From Lentisphaera sp. (GTDB taxonomy: Bacteria > Verrucomicrobiota > Lentisphaeria > Victivallales > GWF2-50-93), in assembly GCA_020721745.1 (NCBI GenBank), contig DYMC01000024.1:1-17737 (forward strand): 17,737 nt of DNA, written 5' to 3'. The notes under the pieces are model-generated. The model worked only from the letters and a program-made list of their open reading frames with translations. It was not told the origin of the DNA and made no database searches. Each line of letters begins with the position of its first letter. Position 1 is the first letter of the stretch. A program made the position numbers and the translations under genes. Below, one piece after another: positions 17,064 to 17,737 of the stretch.

Positions 17064-17116
17064 ACGGAAGAACGGGGCGACGGAAGAACGGATTCACACT
17101 CGAGTGTGAACCCGTT
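17064..17116. repeat. Short tandem repeat joined to a near-perfect 30-bp palindrome
   Basis: ACGGAAGAACGG occurs at 17064-17075 and 17080-17091 (period 16). It runs into a palindrome at 17087-17116 built on AACGG-A-TTCACACTC and its mirror, with a single mismatched pair (A17092 against C17111). It lies directly beyond the rRNA terminator tail. Confidence 0.65.
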
Positions 17117-17126
17117 ATGCCCGAAG

Positions 17127-17165
17127 AAAAAAAAAGCGGATCAGTCATTGATGGACTGGTCCGCT
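17127..17165 (-). terminator. Intrinsic terminator of the rRNA operon
   Basis: A 12-bp stem (17135-17146 with 17154-17165; one wobble pair, 7-nt loop) is followed on the minus strand by nine T (complement of A17127-17135). It lies 11 nt beyond the 5S 3' end. Confidence 0.9.
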
Positions 17166-17176
17166 TGTAAAATAAA

Positions 17177-17292
17177 CCCGGCGCCGTGCTACTCTCCCGC
17201 ACTCTTAATTGTGCAGTACCATCGCCGCTGAGACTCTTCACGGCCGTGTTCGGAATGGGAACGGGTGTTTCCTTCTCGCTATGGACACCGGG
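17177..17292 (-). rRNA. rrf: 5S ribosomal RNA
   Basis: The 116-nt span shows the 5S hallmarks on the minus strand: complementary ends CCCGGTGTCC and GGCGCCGGG forming helix I, the conserved CCATAGCGAGAAGGAAACAC and CCCATTCCGAACACGG segments, and GGTACTGC with GGGAGAGTAG near the 3' end. The ends are set by the terminal helix and may be off by a base or two. It is the last gene of the rRNA operon, after 23S. Confidence 0.95.
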
Positions 17293-17416
17293 AAACTCGA
17301 TTCGGAGGCCGCATCGGCCCCCGAATCAAAAGGATGGAGAAAAAGTGGCTTGCAACTTCGACCATATGCATTCTTTTCTCGCCGGGGAAGATTGCTCTCC
17401 CCGCGTCGGGAAAAAA

Positions 17417-17737
<321 letters not shown>

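Noticed and set aside
16863..17126. CRISPR array
   Set aside because: The repeats are palindromes of different sequences, not one regularly spaced repeat with unique spacers; no cas gene is nearby.
17293..17416. tRNA gene in the 23S-5S spacer
   Set aside because: No acceptor stem or T-loop GTTCRA consensus could be found on either strand.

Overview
The window reads as chromosomal DNA from a Gram-negative, probably anaerobic, sugar-using bacterium. Gram-negative: a WaaP/Kdo-type lipopolysaccharide kinase and an exported parvulin foldase. Anaerobic or microaerobic: a [4Fe-4S]-type hybrid cluster protein (Hcp) operon under an Rrf2 regulator. Sugar use: a GH2 beta-galactosidase, a fucose/arabinose-isomerase-family protein and a hexose-6-phosphate mutarotase. 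Most genes are GC-rich and use many AGG/AGA and ATA codons. A zinc-ribbon kinase-like protein, a DUF815-like AAA+ ATPase and structured intergenic repeats would fit the PVC group (Lentisphaerota/Kiritimatiellota/Verrucomicrobiota), but that placement is an inference and the sequence alone does not prove it.

Layout. 1-1018: a dispersed repeat, then a D-hexose-6-phosphate mutarotase-like gene (+). 1124-3024: a promoter, then an exported PpiC/SurA-like peptidyl-prolyl isomerase followed 6 nt later by a WaaP-like sugar kinase (+), apparently an envelope-biogenesis pair. 3028-6800: three plus-strand genes that I cannot assign to a pathway: a zinc-ribbon protein with a degenerate Ser/Thr-kinase fold, an AAA+ ATPase with a long helical N-terminus, and a small exported orphan. 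They are separated by hairpin-rich spacers, one of which (5834-5952) can fold into a nested cloverleaf. 6799-10181: a complete minus-strand operon, rrf2 - ferredoxin - cupin - hcp, with a palindromic operator over its promoter and a hairpin/T-tract terminator, consistent with nitrosative-stress defence.

10307-12318: a visibly A/T-rich island. It holds a fucose-isomerase-family gene with no Shine-Dalgarno and an A-rich leader, then a 243-bp segment bounded by 11-bp inverted repeats that contains a frame-disrupted small reading frame; horizontal acquisition is likely. 12319-15378: full-length lacZ-type beta-galactosidase (-). 15490-16862: promoter and pyrC (dihydroorotase, +). 16863-17126: a gene-free cluster of palindromes and repeats. 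17127-17737: the 3' end of an rRNA operon on the minus strand (terminator, 5S, and the 3' part of 23S, cut by the window edge).

The less ordinary material is the intergenic repertoire: a 20-nt motif in four copies (one of which carries a 33-nt insertion in a hairpin loop), a perfect 24-bp palindrome in two copies, the cloverleaf element and the inverted-repeat-bounded 243-bp element; and the uncharacterised kinase-like/AAA+/exported-protein group. No CRISPR array, tRNA, transposase, phage gene or toxin-antitoxin pair was seen.
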